In this document: in pieces, positions 33,541 through 42,363 of the stretch
How the letters are laid out: each line of letters begins with the position of its first letter
How positions within the stretch are numbered: the first letter of the stretch is position 1
Origin: Olsenella_L sp051876355
Lineage (GTDB): Bacteria; Actinomycetota; Coriobacteriia; Coriobacteriales; Atopobiaceae
Assembly: GCA_051876355.1 (NCBI GenBank)
Contig: JBJEHU010000006.1
Span: 95,914-159,913, forward strand
DNA length: 64,000 nt
Reading direction: 5' to 3'
Notes under the pieces: model-generated
The model's input: only the letters and a program-made list of their open reading frames with translations
What the model was told of the DNA's origin: nothing
The model's database searches: none
Translations under genes and position numbers: made by a program

Positions 33541-34334
33541 CGGAAGACGATTTCCGCTACCCGCTCAGGCTCCAGAAGTTCCTGGCCCGTGCTGGCGTTG
33601 CAAGCAGGCGCGGTTCCGAGGACCTCATGACGGCAGGCAGGGTGACCGTGAACGGCAAGGTCGTCTCGGAGCTTGGTAGCCGTGTCGATCCGAGCCATGA
33701 TATCGTCTGTGTCGACGGCAGGCGTGTCGTTATTGCAGAGCATCCTGTCTACCTCATGCTCTACAAGCCGCGCGGCTACCTTACGACGATGGACGATCCG
33801 CAGGGACGCCCCTGCGTGCGCGCGCTCGTGCCCCAGAAGGAATACCCGGGCATCTTTCCCGTGGGACGCCTCGACAAGGATACGACGGGGCTTCTCCTCT
33901 TCACGACGAACGGCGATGCCTCCCAGCAGCTGCTCCATCCCTCGAAGCACGTCTGGAAGCACTATGTCGCGCTCGTCGAAGGAAGGATCACGGCCGAGAA
34001 CAGGCGGGCGCTCGAAGAGGGCGTGGAGCTCGATGACGGGAAGACGGCACCGGCAGAGGTCGACTTCCCGAAGCGCGGCAGCGTCGCCTGGGATGCAGTG
34101 ACGCCCGAAGGCATACGCGTCGGCCAGACGGTCGTGGGCCTTACGATCCACGAAGGCAGGAAGCATCAGGTCAAGCGCATGCTCAAGGCAGTCGGGCATG
34201 AAGTGGTCTTCCTCCATCGCGATGGCTTCGGCCCGCTCGAGCTTAAGGATGTTTCATATGGATCGTGGAGGCTTCTGACCGAGAGCGAGATCTCTTCGCT
34301 CGAGAAGCTCATCCAGGACAGGAAGAGGCAATAG
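33537..34334 (+). CDS. Pseudouridine synthase, RsuA/RluB family
   Basis: Makes pseudouridine in rRNA; the scpB-adjacent gene is generally RluB (23S U2605 region). At 265 aa it has an N-terminal S4 domain (about 8-60, LQKFLARAGVASRRGSEDL) and the catalytic core with the Asp in GRLDKDTTGLLLFT. The start is GTG in a GTGA overlap with scpB. Specificity is inferred from synteny, not from the sequence. Confidence 0.93.
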   Translation: MTEDDFRYPLRLQKFLARAGVASRRGSEDLMTAGRVTVNGKVVSELGSRVDPSHDIVCVDGRRVVIAEHPVYLMLYKPRGYLTTMDDPQGRPCVRALVPQKEYPGIFPVGRLDKDTTGLLLFTTNGDASQQLLHPSKHVWKHYVALVEGRITAENRRALEEGVELDDGKTAPAEVDFPKRGSVAWDAVTPEGIRVGQTVVGLTIHEGRKHQVKRMLKAVGHEVVFLHRDGFGPLELKDVSYGSWRLLTESEISSLEKLIQDRKRQ

Positions 34335-34336
34335 GC

Positions 34337-35008
34337 ATGGCACAGGAACTCCAGCGCATCCTCGTGATGCGCCATCCGCAGACGACAGCAAATCTCGATC
34401 AGACCCTTTCGGGGAGGCGCAATGTGGACCTGAGCCCGAAGGGCGAGGAGCAGGCACGCCGTGCTGTCGATGCCATCGTCACCTGGAAGCCGGACCGTAT
34501 CCTGACCTCGCCGCTCCAGCGCTGCACGAAGCTCGCATTTGCCGCGGGCAAGCGCTTGGGCATCGAGCCTGTCGTCGAGGACCGCATCATCGAGATGGAC
34601 TTCGGCGAGGCCGAAGGCCTCTCTGCCCAGGAGGCGCACAAGCGCGGCTGGTCGTTCCCGTGGGCGCTTGACGCCGAGGGCCACTCCATCACGGCACCGG
34701 GCGGGGAGACCTACGAGCATGCCCTGGCACGCGTCCAGTCGCTCCTCGACGACCTCGAGAGCGAGCGCGGACGCACTGTGCTTCTGACGCATGGCGGAAT
34801 ATCGAGGAGCATCCTGCGCGCCATCTACGGCACGCCGGCCGACCGCTTCTGGCGTATCCAGATTTCCAATGTATCGTCGTTCGTTCTCTCCTACGATGGA
34901 AAGAGATACTTCCTGGCTGCGCTCGGCCTCACGCCGGAAGAGGTCAAGCGCCGCGTCGAAGAGGATGTCGTGAAGGATCTCGACAACTGGGATGGTGATG
35001 CCAAGTGA
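34337..35008 (+). CDS. Histidine phosphatase family (phosphoglycerate-mutase-like) protein
   Basis: Cytoplasmic phosphatase of 223 aa. The catalytic RHG-type motif is LVMRHPQTTAN with the first histidine followed by Pro instead of the usual Gly, the second motif is EMDFGEAEGL, and the later His is in LLTHGGISRS. Such proteins include phosphoglycerate mutases, cobalamin phosphatases and broad phosphatases; no cobalamin genes are near. The start ATG is two bases after the pseudouridine synthase stop. The RHP variant may affect activity or substrate range. Confidence 0.85.
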   Translation: MAQELQRILVMRHPQTTANLDQTLSGRRNVDLSPKGEEQARRAVDAIVTWKPDRILTSPLQRCTKLAFAAGKRLGIEPVVEDRIIEMDFGEAEGLSAQEAHKRGWSFPWALDAEGHSITAPGGETYEHALARVQSLLDDLESERGRTVLLTHGGISRSILRAIYGTPADRFWRIQISNVSSFVLSYDGKRYFLAALGLTPEEVKRRVEEDVVKDLDNWDGDAK

Positions 35009-36564
35009 GGATAGCGATCGACGGACCGGCAGGTTCGGGCAAGTCGACAGTCGCGAAGGCGCTGGCGAAGAAGCGCGGACTGACCTATCTCGATACGGGA
35101 GCGATGTATCGCGCCTGTGCCCTGCGTGCAGAGCGCCAGGGCGTCGACTTCACAGATCCTTCCGCCCTTGCTGCCTGTGCAAAGGAAGCGAAGATTTCGT
35201 TCGGCCCCTTTGCCGAGAAGACGCAGGTCTTCCTCGACGGAGAGGACGTGAGCGATGCAATCCGCACGGCAGAGGTCGACCGCGATGTCTCTGTCGTGGC
35301 CGGCATCCCAGAGATCCGCAAGGACATGGTTGCCCGCCAGCAGGCGCTGGGTGCCTCTGGCGATGTCGTGGCCGAAGGAAGGGACATCGGCACGGTCGTC
35401 TTCCCTGACGCCGAGGTCAAGGTCTTCCTTGTCGCGAATGCCGAGGCCAGGGCACACCGCCGCGCTGTCGAGCGTGCGGGTGGCGATATGGCAAAAGGCG
35501 AGACCGTCTCGGTCGATCCTGCAAATGAAGAGGCGATTCTCAAGGACATGGCACGCCGCGACAAGGCAGACTCGTCGCGTGCCTCGTTCAAGCTCGAACC
35601 GGCGCCGGGTGCCGTGACGATCGATTCGTCGGACATGACCGTCGAGGAAGTCGTGGACAGGATCTCCTCCCTCATGGACGAAGCAGCAGCCAAGGCAAAG
35701 GCCTCAGAGGCTCCTGCCGAAGAAGCCGCTGCTGTCCCCGCAGAGAAGAAGGCTCCTGCCAAGGAGGAAGCACCTGCAAGGACGGCAGAGACGAAGCCGA
35801 AGGCAAAGACGCCGAAGCAGGCTGAGCCCATGAAGGCATTCCACAGGATTCCTGCGGAAGACTACTACGAGCATCCGATGCGCCAGTTCCCGTGGCCCTC
35901 GCGTGCCTGGCTGGCAATCTCGATGACAGGTGCCTGGATCTGGACAAAGATCTTCTTCCCATGGAAGATTGAAGAGGCCGAAAAGCTCTGGGGCGACTGG
36001 AAGCCTGGCGACAAGGGCCGTGTCATCGTAATGAACCATGTCTCCATGCTCGACCCAGTCGTCGTTGCCATTGCCCTCTACCATCACCACATCAGGACCC
36101 GCCCGATCTCGAAGAGCGAGTTCGACAAGAACGGCTTCGTCCACTGGGCGTTCTCCCGCTACGGCTGCATTCCGGTCGTGCGCGGCACAGCCGACGTGAA
36201 GGCTATCCGCCGTGCACAGCGAGCGCTCGAAGCAGGGGACTGGGTGCTCATCTTCCCGGAAGGCACCCGCATCAAGACAGACGACCAGCCGGTCACGATT
36301 CACGGCGGCTTTGCCCTCATCGCCCAGATGGCACGTACGTCCGTGCAGCCGCTGGCCATTGTCGGTGCCCGCGACATCACGCCGAAGGGCAAGCACTTCC
36401 CGCGCCCGAAGCGTGTCTTCATGAAGGCAGGAGACCCGATCGAGTTCTCCTCCCTCGGCGTCAAGAAGCGCAAGGAGCAGATTGCCGCGATGGAGAAGGT
36501 CTCGATGGAGAAGGTGTACGAGCTCAGAGATGAGCTGCGCCAGGAACATCCGGGGAAGATGTAG
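35005..36564 (+). CDS. cmk: Fusion of cytidylate kinase and 1-acyl-glycerol-3-phosphate acyltransferase
   Basis: A 519-aa protein joining two enzymes. Residues 1-220 are CMP kinase with Walker A DGPAGSGKST (6-15), VVAEGRDIGTVVFP and RRDKADSSR. An Ala/Glu/Lys/Pro-rich linker covers about 222-275. Residues about 280-519 are a PlsC-type acyltransferase, with the NHxxxxD catalytic motif (N344, H345, D350), the FPEGTR block and a hydrophobic stretch near 300. Cmk supplies CDP for CTP; PlsC converts lysophosphatidate to phosphatidate. The frame is continuous with no internal start of note. It overlaps the histidine phosphatase by GTGA. Confidence 0.92.
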   Translation: MRIAIDGPAGSGKSTVAKALAKKRGLTYLDTGAMYRACALRAERQGVDFTDPSALAACAKEAKISFGPFAEKTQVFLDGEDVSDAIRTAEVDRDVSVVAGIPEIRKDMVARQQALGASGDVVAEGRDIGTVVFPDAEVKVFLVANAEARAHRRAVERAGGDMAKGETVSVDPANEEAILKDMARRDKADSSRASFKLEPAPGAVTIDSSDMTVEEVVDRISSLMDEAAAKAKASEAPAEEAAAVPAEKKAPAKEEAPARTAETKPKAKTPKQAEPMKAFHRIPAEDYYEHPMRQFPWPSRAWLAISMTGAWIWTKIFFPWKIEEAEKLWGDWKPGDKGRVIVMNHVSMLDPVVVAIALYHHHIRTRPISKSEFDKNGFVHWAFSRYGCIPVVRGTADVKAIRRAQRALEAGDWVLIFPEGTRIKTDDQPVTIHGGFALIAQMARTSVQPLAIVGARDITPKGKHFPRPKRVFMKAGDPIEFSSLGVKKRKEQIAAMEKVSMEKVYELRDELRQEHPGKM

Positions 36565-36565
36565 G

Positions 36566-37426
36566 ATGGCGAGAGTCGAGATAGCGGCAGAGGCAGGCAT
36601 GTGCTTCGGCGTGGCCCGTGCCCTCGAGCTAGCAGAGAAGGCGGCTCATGAGGTCAAGGGACCTGTGAAGACGCTCGGGCCTCTGATCCACAACCCGAAG
36701 GTCGTTTCGGAGCTCGAGGCGGAGGGCGTCGGTGTCGCCGATTCCCCTGTTCAGGAGAAGGGCTCGACGCTCATCATCCGTGCCCACGGCGTCGTGCCTG
36801 AAGCATTTGAAGAGGCAAAGGCAGCAGGCGTCAATGTGGTCGATGCGACCTGCCCCTATGTCCAGAAGGTGCACCACCTTGCAGAGCAGCTTTCGCGCGA
36901 GGGCTACAAGGTCCTGGTCCTGGGCGAGCGCGGGCATGCCGAGGTCGAAGGGACGCTCGGCCATGCACCGGGAGCGCTTGTCGTGAATAGCGCGGACGAT
37001 GTCCGGGAAGCATATGAGAACTGCCAGCTCTCCCGCCGTGTCGGCCTCGTCGTCCAGACGACGCAGACAAAGGCGCGTCTCGAGGAGGTCGTCTCTGCGC
37101 TTGCTCCGATCACGGAGGAGCTCCGCGTCTACAACACGATCTGCGAGGCGACGGAGCGGCGCCAGAAGGCTGCGGCCGAGCTTGCCGAACGCGCCGATGC
37201 GATGATCGTGATCGGCGGCCGCAACTCGGCAAATACCACGCATCTTGCGGAGATTTGTTCGGATAGGTGTCCGAGAACGTATCATATCGAAGATGTGTCT
37301 GAGCTCGAGGGCTCCTGGCTCGCCGGTGCTTCCACCATCGGCATCGCAGCAGGCGCCTCGACGCCCCAGAAGCAGATAGATGCCGTGCGTGCAAGGATAG
37401 AGGAGCTCGCCGGCGAAGATAGCTAG
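36566..37426 (+). CDS. ispH: 4-hydroxy-3-methylbut-2-enyl diphosphate reductase
   Basis: Last MEP-pathway enzyme, producing IPP and DMAPP. At 286 aa it has C13 in AGMCFGVARAL, the second cluster Cys in VDATCPYVQKVH, and the third near EICSDRCPRTYHIE. The glycine-rich IGGRNSANT and the C-terminal TIGIAAGASTPQ are typical. The start ATG follows the cmk-plsC stop by one base. It complements dxr and ispG 12-15 kb away. Confidence 0.95.
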   Translation: MARVEIAAEAGMCFGVARALELAEKAAHEVKGPVKTLGPLIHNPKVVSELEAEGVGVADSPVQEKGSTLIIRAHGVVPEAFEEAKAAGVNVVDATCPYVQKVHHLAEQLSREGYKVLVLGERGHAEVEGTLGHAPGALVVNSADDVREAYENCQLSRRVGLVVQTTQTKARLEEVVSALAPITEELRVYNTICEATERRQKAAAELAERADAMIVIGGRNSANTTHLAEICSDRCPRTYHIEDVSELEGSWLAGASTIGIAAGASTPQKQIDAVRARIEELAGEDS

Positions 37427-37458
37427 CGAGGCGCGCAGCGCGCGCTTAAGGAGTGAAT

Positions 37459-38790
37459 ATGGGAAAGCCGATCGTCGCTGTCGTAGGGCGCCCGAATGTG
37501 GGCAAGTCGACCCTCGTCAACCGCATCGCACTGAAGCGCGATGCAATCGTCCATGAGTCCCGCGGCGTCACGCGCGACCGTTCCTATCATGAGGCAGACT
37601 GGGCAGGCCATGACTTCGTGCTCGTCGATACCGGCGGCATCGAGTCCGTGAAGTCGAAGGACGTGTTTGCCCCCGGCATCCGCGAGCAGGCACTCACGGC
37701 CTGCGAGGAAGCCGATGCTATCGTCTTCGTCGTCGATGCCACGACCGGCGTCACGGACGAGGACGAGGAAGTGGCACGCATCCTCCGGAAGAGTGACAAG
37801 CCCGTCTTCCTTGTCTGCAACAAGTGCGACAACCCGGCAAACGAGCCGGATCTCTGGGAGTTCTATTCTCTCGGCGTCGGCGAGCCGAGGCCGCTCTCTG
37901 CGTCCCATGGCCTCGGCACGGGTGATCTCCTCGACGATATCGTGGCAGTCTTCCCTGAAGACGATGGCCAGACATCCGAGGAAGAAGACGACGGGACGCT
38001 TAAGATCGCCCTCATCGGACGTCCGAATGTCGGCAAATCGTCGATCACGAATGACCTCATCGGCAAGAAGCGCTCGATCGTCTCCGATGTGGCCGGCACG
38101 ACCCGCGATGCAATCGACACGGTCGTCGAGCATGACGGGAAGAAGTACCGCCTCATCGATACGGCCGGCATGCGCAAGAAGAACCTCGTACACGAGGACG
38201 TCGAGTACTACTCCTATGTCCGTGGCCTTCAGGCAATCGACCGTGCCGATGTCGCCCTCATCGTCGTCGATGCGACCGAGGGCGTGACGGAGCAGGACCA
38301 GAAGGTCGCCGAGATGGCTATCGAGCGCGGCTGCGCCATTGCGGTCCTCCTCAACAAGTGGGACCTCATGAAGGATGACCACGCACGCGACGAAGCGCTC
38401 CGAACGATCCAGCAGCGTCTTGCATTCATGCCTTGGGCGCCCTATCTCCGTGTCTCTGCCAAGACCGGCCGCTCTATCGACAAGATCTTGGCGCTTGCCG
38501 ACAAGGTGCAGGAAGCGCGCACGATCCATATCCCGACGTCGAAGCTCAACAACCTCATGGAGCGCCTGCGCGAGACCGGCTACACGGTCGTGCACAAGAA
38601 CCAGCGCCTCAAGGTCAACTACGTCACGCAGACCGGCTACCAGCCGCCCGTCTTCACGCTGTTCTGCAACAGCCCCGAGCTCGTGAACGACAACTACCGC
38701 CGCTTCATCGAGAACCGCCTGCGCGACGAGTTCGAGCTCGAGGGAACGCCGATTCGCCTGAACTTCAGAAGGAAGGAAGCCCAGAAATGA
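37459..38790 (+). CDS. der: GTPase Der (EngA)
   Basis: Ribosome-assembly GTPase for the 50S subunit, 443 aa, with two tandem G domains: the first (about 3-165) opens VGRPNVGKSTLVNRI and the second (about 178-345) opens IGRPNVGKSSITNDLIG. A C-terminal KH-like domain ends with the ETPIRLNFR-type tail. The ATG is placed five bases after AAGGAG; a GTG two codons earlier overlaps that site. The cmk-der neighbourhood is common in Gram-positives and actinobacteria. Confidence 0.97.
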   Translation: MGKPIVAVVGRPNVGKSTLVNRIALKRDAIVHESRGVTRDRSYHEADWAGHDFVLVDTGGIESVKSKDVFAPGIREQALTACEEADAIVFVVDATTGVTDEDEEVARILRKSDKPVFLVCNKCDNPANEPDLWEFYSLGVGEPRPLSASHGLGTGDLLDDIVAVFPEDDGQTSEEEDDGTLKIALIGRPNVGKSSITNDLIGKKRSIVSDVAGTTRDAIDTVVEHDGKKYRLIDTAGMRKKNLVHEDVEYYSYVRGLQAIDRADVALIVVDATEGVTEQDQKVAEMAIERGCAIAVLLNKWDLMKDDHARDEALRTIQQRLAFMPWAPYLRVSAKTGRSIDKILALADKVQEARTIHIPTSKLNNLMERLRETGYTVVHKNQRLKVNYVTQTGYQPPVFTLFCNSPELVNDNYRRFIENRLRDEFELEGTPIRLNFRRKEAQK

Positions 38791-39464
38791 TCGATGCCGG
38801 AGGATACTGCCTGCTTCTCGTCGCGGCTGTCGTGACGTACTTCGTCTGCGGCATCCCGTTCGGCCTCCTCATCGCTTCGAAGGAGGGGCACATCGACGTG
38901 CGCAAGGTCGGCTCGGGCAATATCGGCACGACGAATGTCGCCCGCTCGGTCGGCGCAAAGGCCGGCGGCCTCACGCTCCTGCTCGATGCGCTCAAGGGCT
39001 TCCTCTCGACGCTCATCTGGCAGCAGGTGTTCTGCGCCGTGCTGTTCGGAGGCAACGCTTCGCTCGTGGCACCGGCAGGACCTTATGGGTGGATGGCGTC
39101 TGTCATCTTCCTTGCGGCCATCTGCGGCCATGTCTTCTCGCCCTATCTCCACTTCCATGGCGGGAAGGGCATCGCTGTCGGCTTCGGTGCGGCGCTCGGC
39201 TATATGCCGGCTGTTGCTTTCGGCCTGCTTCTTGTCTTCGTCGTCTTCGCCGTGCCGTCGCGCTATGTATCGCTCGGCTCGAGCATGGCAGCCGTGTCGC
39301 TTCCTATCTGGGCAGCAGTCACAGGCGCTGCTCCTGCGACGATCTGGCCGCTTGTCGCGATCACCGTCATCGTCGTCTGGGCACACCGTGGCAACATAAA
39401 GAAGCTCGTCCACGGCGAAGAGCGCAAGTTCTCGTTCCATCATGAGAGCAAGGACGCGAAATGA
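38787..39464 (+). CDS. plsY: Glycerol-3-phosphate acyltransferase PlsY
   Basis: Integral membrane enzyme that transfers acyl from acyl-phosphate to glycerol-3-phosphate. At 225 aa it has at least five hydrophobic helices and the family motifs GSGNIGTTNVARSVGAKAG and FHGGKGIAVGFGAALGYMP. The ATGA overlap with der and the ATGA overlap with gpsA make the three a coupled set. Its product feeds the PlsC half of the upstream fusion. Confidence 0.96.
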   Translation: MIDAGGYCLLLVAAVVTYFVCGIPFGLLIASKEGHIDVRKVGSGNIGTTNVARSVGAKAGGLTLLLDALKGFLSTLIWQQVFCAVLFGGNASLVAPAGPYGWMASVIFLAAICGHVFSPYLHFHGGKGIAVGFGAALGYMPAVAFGLLLVFVVFAVPSRYVSLGSSMAAVSLPIWAAVTGAAPATIWPLVAITVIVVWAHRGNIKKLVHGEERKFSFHHESKDAK

Positions 39465-40462
39465 AGGTCGCCGTCATAGGCCTCGGCTCCTGGGGCACGG
39501 CGGCTGCCGGGCTCGTGTCGCTCCATGCCGATGAGGTCATGGGCTGGGCACATTCGGAGGCGGTCGCTTCCGGCATCGAGCGCGACCACAGGAACCCGCG
39601 CTACCTTTCTGGCTATGCGCTGCCGGAAAACGTCCATGCGACGACCTCTCTGGCCACATGCGTGAAGGATGCCGATGCGGCGCTCATCGTCGTGCCATCC
39701 TCGCACCTCGCGAAGGTGTCAGCCGATCTGGCAGCGCTTGTGCCGGACGATATGCCGCTCCTCGTGCTCACGAAGGGCATGGAAGAGGAGACCGGCCGGC
39801 TCATGACGGAAGTCGTCGGGGATGCGGTCGGACACCCCGAACGCATTGCCTGCCTCTCCGGCCCGAACCATGCTGAGGAAATCTGCCTCGGCAAGGTCTC
39901 TGCTGCCGTCATCGCTTCCACCGCGCCTGCGTGCGCTGCCTTCTTCCAGAAGCTCATGGTGAGCCCGAGCTTCCGTGCCTATGTGTCGGACGATCTTGTC
40001 GGCGTCGAGGTCTCCGGTGCCGTCAAGAACGTTATAGCAATCGCCTGCGGCTGCGCGGTCGGCCTCGATGCCGGCGACAACACGCTTGCCGTGCTCATGA
40101 CAAGAGGGCTTGCAGAGATCAGCCGCATCGTGGCTGCGCTCGGCGGAAACCCGCTTACCTGCATGGGGCTTGCCGGCATGGGCGACCTCGTCGCGACGTG
40201 CACGTCCGAGCATTCGAGGAACCGGACGTTCGGCGAAGGGTTCGTGCGTGGCGAGAGCCTCGAAGCCTACGAGGCCCGCACCCATATGGTCGTCGAGGGT
40301 GCGCGTGCTGCCAAGAGCGTCTGGGAGCTCTGTTGTGAAAAGGGCATCGAGGCACCCATAACCTCGGCCGTTCACGCTATCCTGTATGAAGGAACACCAG
40401 TAGATGCAGCCATTGCAACGCTTCTGGGAAGAAATCCCCATGTGGAGTTCTACGGGCTGTAG
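39461..40462 (+). CDS. gpsA: NAD(P)H-dependent glycerol-3-phosphate dehydrogenase
   Basis: Soluble enzyme that reduces dihydroxyacetone phosphate to sn-glycerol-3-phosphate for lipid synthesis. At 333 aa it has the Rossmann motif IGLGSWGTAAAGLVS, the SGPNHAEEI site, the catalytic Lys in GAVKNVIAIACG and TRGLAEISRI. It directly follows plsY, so producer and consumer of glycerol-3-phosphate are translationally coupled. Confidence 0.96.
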   Translation: MKVAVIGLGSWGTAAAGLVSLHADEVMGWAHSEAVASGIERDHRNPRYLSGYALPENVHATTSLATCVKDADAALIVVPSSHLAKVSADLAALVPDDMPLLVLTKGMEEETGRLMTEVVGDAVGHPERIACLSGPNHAEEICLGKVSAAVIASTAPACAAFFQKLMVSPSFRAYVSDDLVGVEVSGAVKNVIAIACGCAVGLDAGDNTLAVLMTRGLAEISRIVAALGGNPLTCMGLAGMGDLVATCTSEHSRNRTFGEGFVRGESLEAYEARTHMVVEGARAAKSVWELCCEKGIEAPITSAVHAILYEGTPVDAAIATLLGRNPHVEFYGL

Positions 40463-40482
40463 CGCAAGAGAATAGGGGCGGC

Positions 40483-41160
40483 ATGCTCGACGAGATCGGA
40501 ATCGCTCCGTCTATCCTTTCGGCCGATCTGATGGATCTGGGCCATGAGGTGAAGACGGTTGCTGGGGCCCGCTATATCCATTTCGATGTGATGGATGGCG
40601 TGTTCGTGCCTGAAATCTCCTATGGGCATCCGGTGCTCAGGGCCTTGAAGAAGGCCACGGATACGCCCGTCGATGTCCACCTGATGATCTCGAATCCGGA
40701 CGAGGAGGTCGCCTCGTATCTCGAGGCTGGCGCCGATATGGTTTCGTTCCATATCGAATGCGCAAAGCATGCACAGCGCATCGTCGACGAGATCCATGCA
40801 GCCGGAAAGCTTGCCGGTGTCGCAATCAACCCGGGGACCTCTGTCTATGCGCTCGATTCGCTCCTTGCGACGGTCGATATGGTCCTCGTGATGTCGGTGA
40901 ACCCGGGATTCGGCGGACAAAAGTTCATCCCTGAGACGCCGGAGAAGATCCGTACGGTGCTGCGCCTTGCCGAGGCCCATGGGGCGCATCCTCTGATCGA
41001 GGTCGATGGAGGCATCTCGCAGAAGACGGCAGGGCTCGTCGCTGCCGCAGGTGCACGTCTTCTTGTGGCAGGAAGTGCCATCTTCAAGGCAGAAGACCGC
41101 CAGCGTGCAATGGCAGAGATTGCCGAGGCTGCTGAGGCCGGGCTCGGCAGGAAAGCGTGA
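40483..41160 (+). CDS. rpe: Ribulose-phosphate 3-epimerase
   Basis: TIM-barrel enzyme of the pentose phosphate pathway, 225 aa. It opens APSILSADLMDLGHEV, with metal-binding YIHFDVMDGVFVPEIS, HLMI and the phosphate-binding VDGGISQKT and VAGSAIFKAED. The gene overlaps the next one by GTGA. The neighbourhood contains no other pentose phosphate genes. Confidence 0.96.
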   Translation: MLDEIGIAPSILSADLMDLGHEVKTVAGARYIHFDVMDGVFVPEISYGHPVLRALKKATDTPVDVHLMISNPDEEVASYLEAGADMVSFHIECAKHAQRIVDEIHAAGKLAGVAINPGTSVYALDSLLATVDMVLVMSVNPGFGGQKFIPETPEKIRTVLRLAEAHGAHPLIEVDGGISQKTAGLVAAAGARLLVAGSAIFKAEDRQRAMAEIAEAAEAGLGRKA

Positions 41161-42338
41161 AGCGGCAGATACCTATGAATTCATACGTCTATCTCGACTA
41201 TGCCGCCTCGGCTCCGATGGGGCCCGAGGCGAAGGCAGCAGAGGCTGCCTATGCGGAGGCACCCTATGCCGGTGCCAATCCGAACTCGCTCCATACGCTC
41301 GGACGCGAGGCTGCCGTGGCGCTCGAAGGCGCACGACGCACCATCGCAAAGGCGCTCGGCGGCGGCTTCCGTCCCGGCGAGATTGTCTTCACGTCGGGCG
41401 GCACGGAGTCGAACAATCTTGCCCTCTACGGCATTGCAGAAGGTGCCCGTGCCCGCAACAGGAAGCGTACACGCATCGTCGTATCTGCCATCGAGCATGA
41501 TTCCGAGCTCGATGTCGTGCCGGCGCTCAAGGAGCGCGGCTTTGCCGTCACCCTCGTGCGCCCTGGCCGCGATGGCAGGATTGCGCCAGAGGAGCTCGAG
41601 CAGGTGGTGGGTGCGGACTGCGCCCTTGTCTCGGTCATGTCTGCGAACAATGAGACCGGCGTGATTCAGCCGGTCGGCGAGCTTGCAAAGATTGCCCATA
41701 GGGCCGGCGCCCTCATGCACACCGATGCCGTGCAGGCATTCGGGCGCATCCCGCTCGAGATCGATGAATGCGACGCCGTGAGCATCGCCGCCCACAAGAT
41801 CGGCGGCCCTGTCGGCATCGGCGCCCTGGCGATGCGCATGCGCTGCCCGTTCCGTCCCCAGAACTTTGGCGGCGGCCAGGAAGCAGGCAAGCGTCCGGGC
41901 ACGCAGGACGTGCGGGGAGCGCTTGCGTTCGCAGCAGCCGCAAAGGCGCAGTGCGACCATCTCCAGGAGCGCAGAAGCGCCTGTGCCGCAAAGGCAAACA
42001 GGCTCTTCGCGAAGATCTGTGCCCCGGGCACGGGCATCTTCCCGACGGTCTCTGCCACAATCGACGACACGAGGCTTCCGGGCATGGTGAGCGTCTATGT
42101 GCCAAGCCTCGACTCAGAGACCCTGATATTGAAGCTCGACCAGAAGGGCTTCGAGGTATCGGCAGGCTCTGCCTGCTCTTCGGGCTCGCTCGACCCGTCC
42201 CATGTGCTCTCGGCCATGGGCATCGGCAGAAATGATGCCTTGGGAGCGCTCAGGATATCGTTCGACGAGCGTGTGGCAGATGAAGACCTCGACCGTTTTG
42301 CCGATGCGCTCATCGGCATCGTCAACGCGAAGAACTAG
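41157..42338 (+). CDS. Cysteine desulfurase (NifS/IscS-like)
   Basis: PLP enzyme that takes sulfur from cysteine for Fe-S clusters or tRNA thiolation. At 393 aa it begins YVYLDYAASAPMGPEA, binds PLP through the Lys in SIAAHKIGGPVGIGAL, and has the active-site loop SAGSACSSGSLDPSHV with the persulfide Cys. The short loop before the Ser-rich part fits group I (IscS/NifS). It starts with GTG in an overlap with rpe. mnmA or iscU is not adjacent, so the pathway it serves is open. Confidence 0.92.
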   Translation: MKRQIPMNSYVYLDYAASAPMGPEAKAAEAAYAEAPYAGANPNSLHTLGREAAVALEGARRTIAKALGGGFRPGEIVFTSGGTESNNLALYGIAEGARARNRKRTRIVVSAIEHDSELDVVPALKERGFAVTLVRPGRDGRIAPEELEQVVGADCALVSVMSANNETGVIQPVGELAKIAHRAGALMHTDAVQAFGRIPLEIDECDAVSIAAHKIGGPVGIGALAMRMRCPFRPQNFGGGQEAGKRPGTQDVRGALAFAAAAKAQCDHLQERRSACAAKANRLFAKICAPGTGIFPTVSATIDDTRLPGMVSVYVPSLDSETLILKLDQKGFEVSAGSACSSGSLDPSHVLSAMGIGRNDALGALRISFDERVADEDLDRFADALIGIVNAKN

Positions 42339-42363
42339 CTGGATGAAGGAAAGGCGAGAATCC

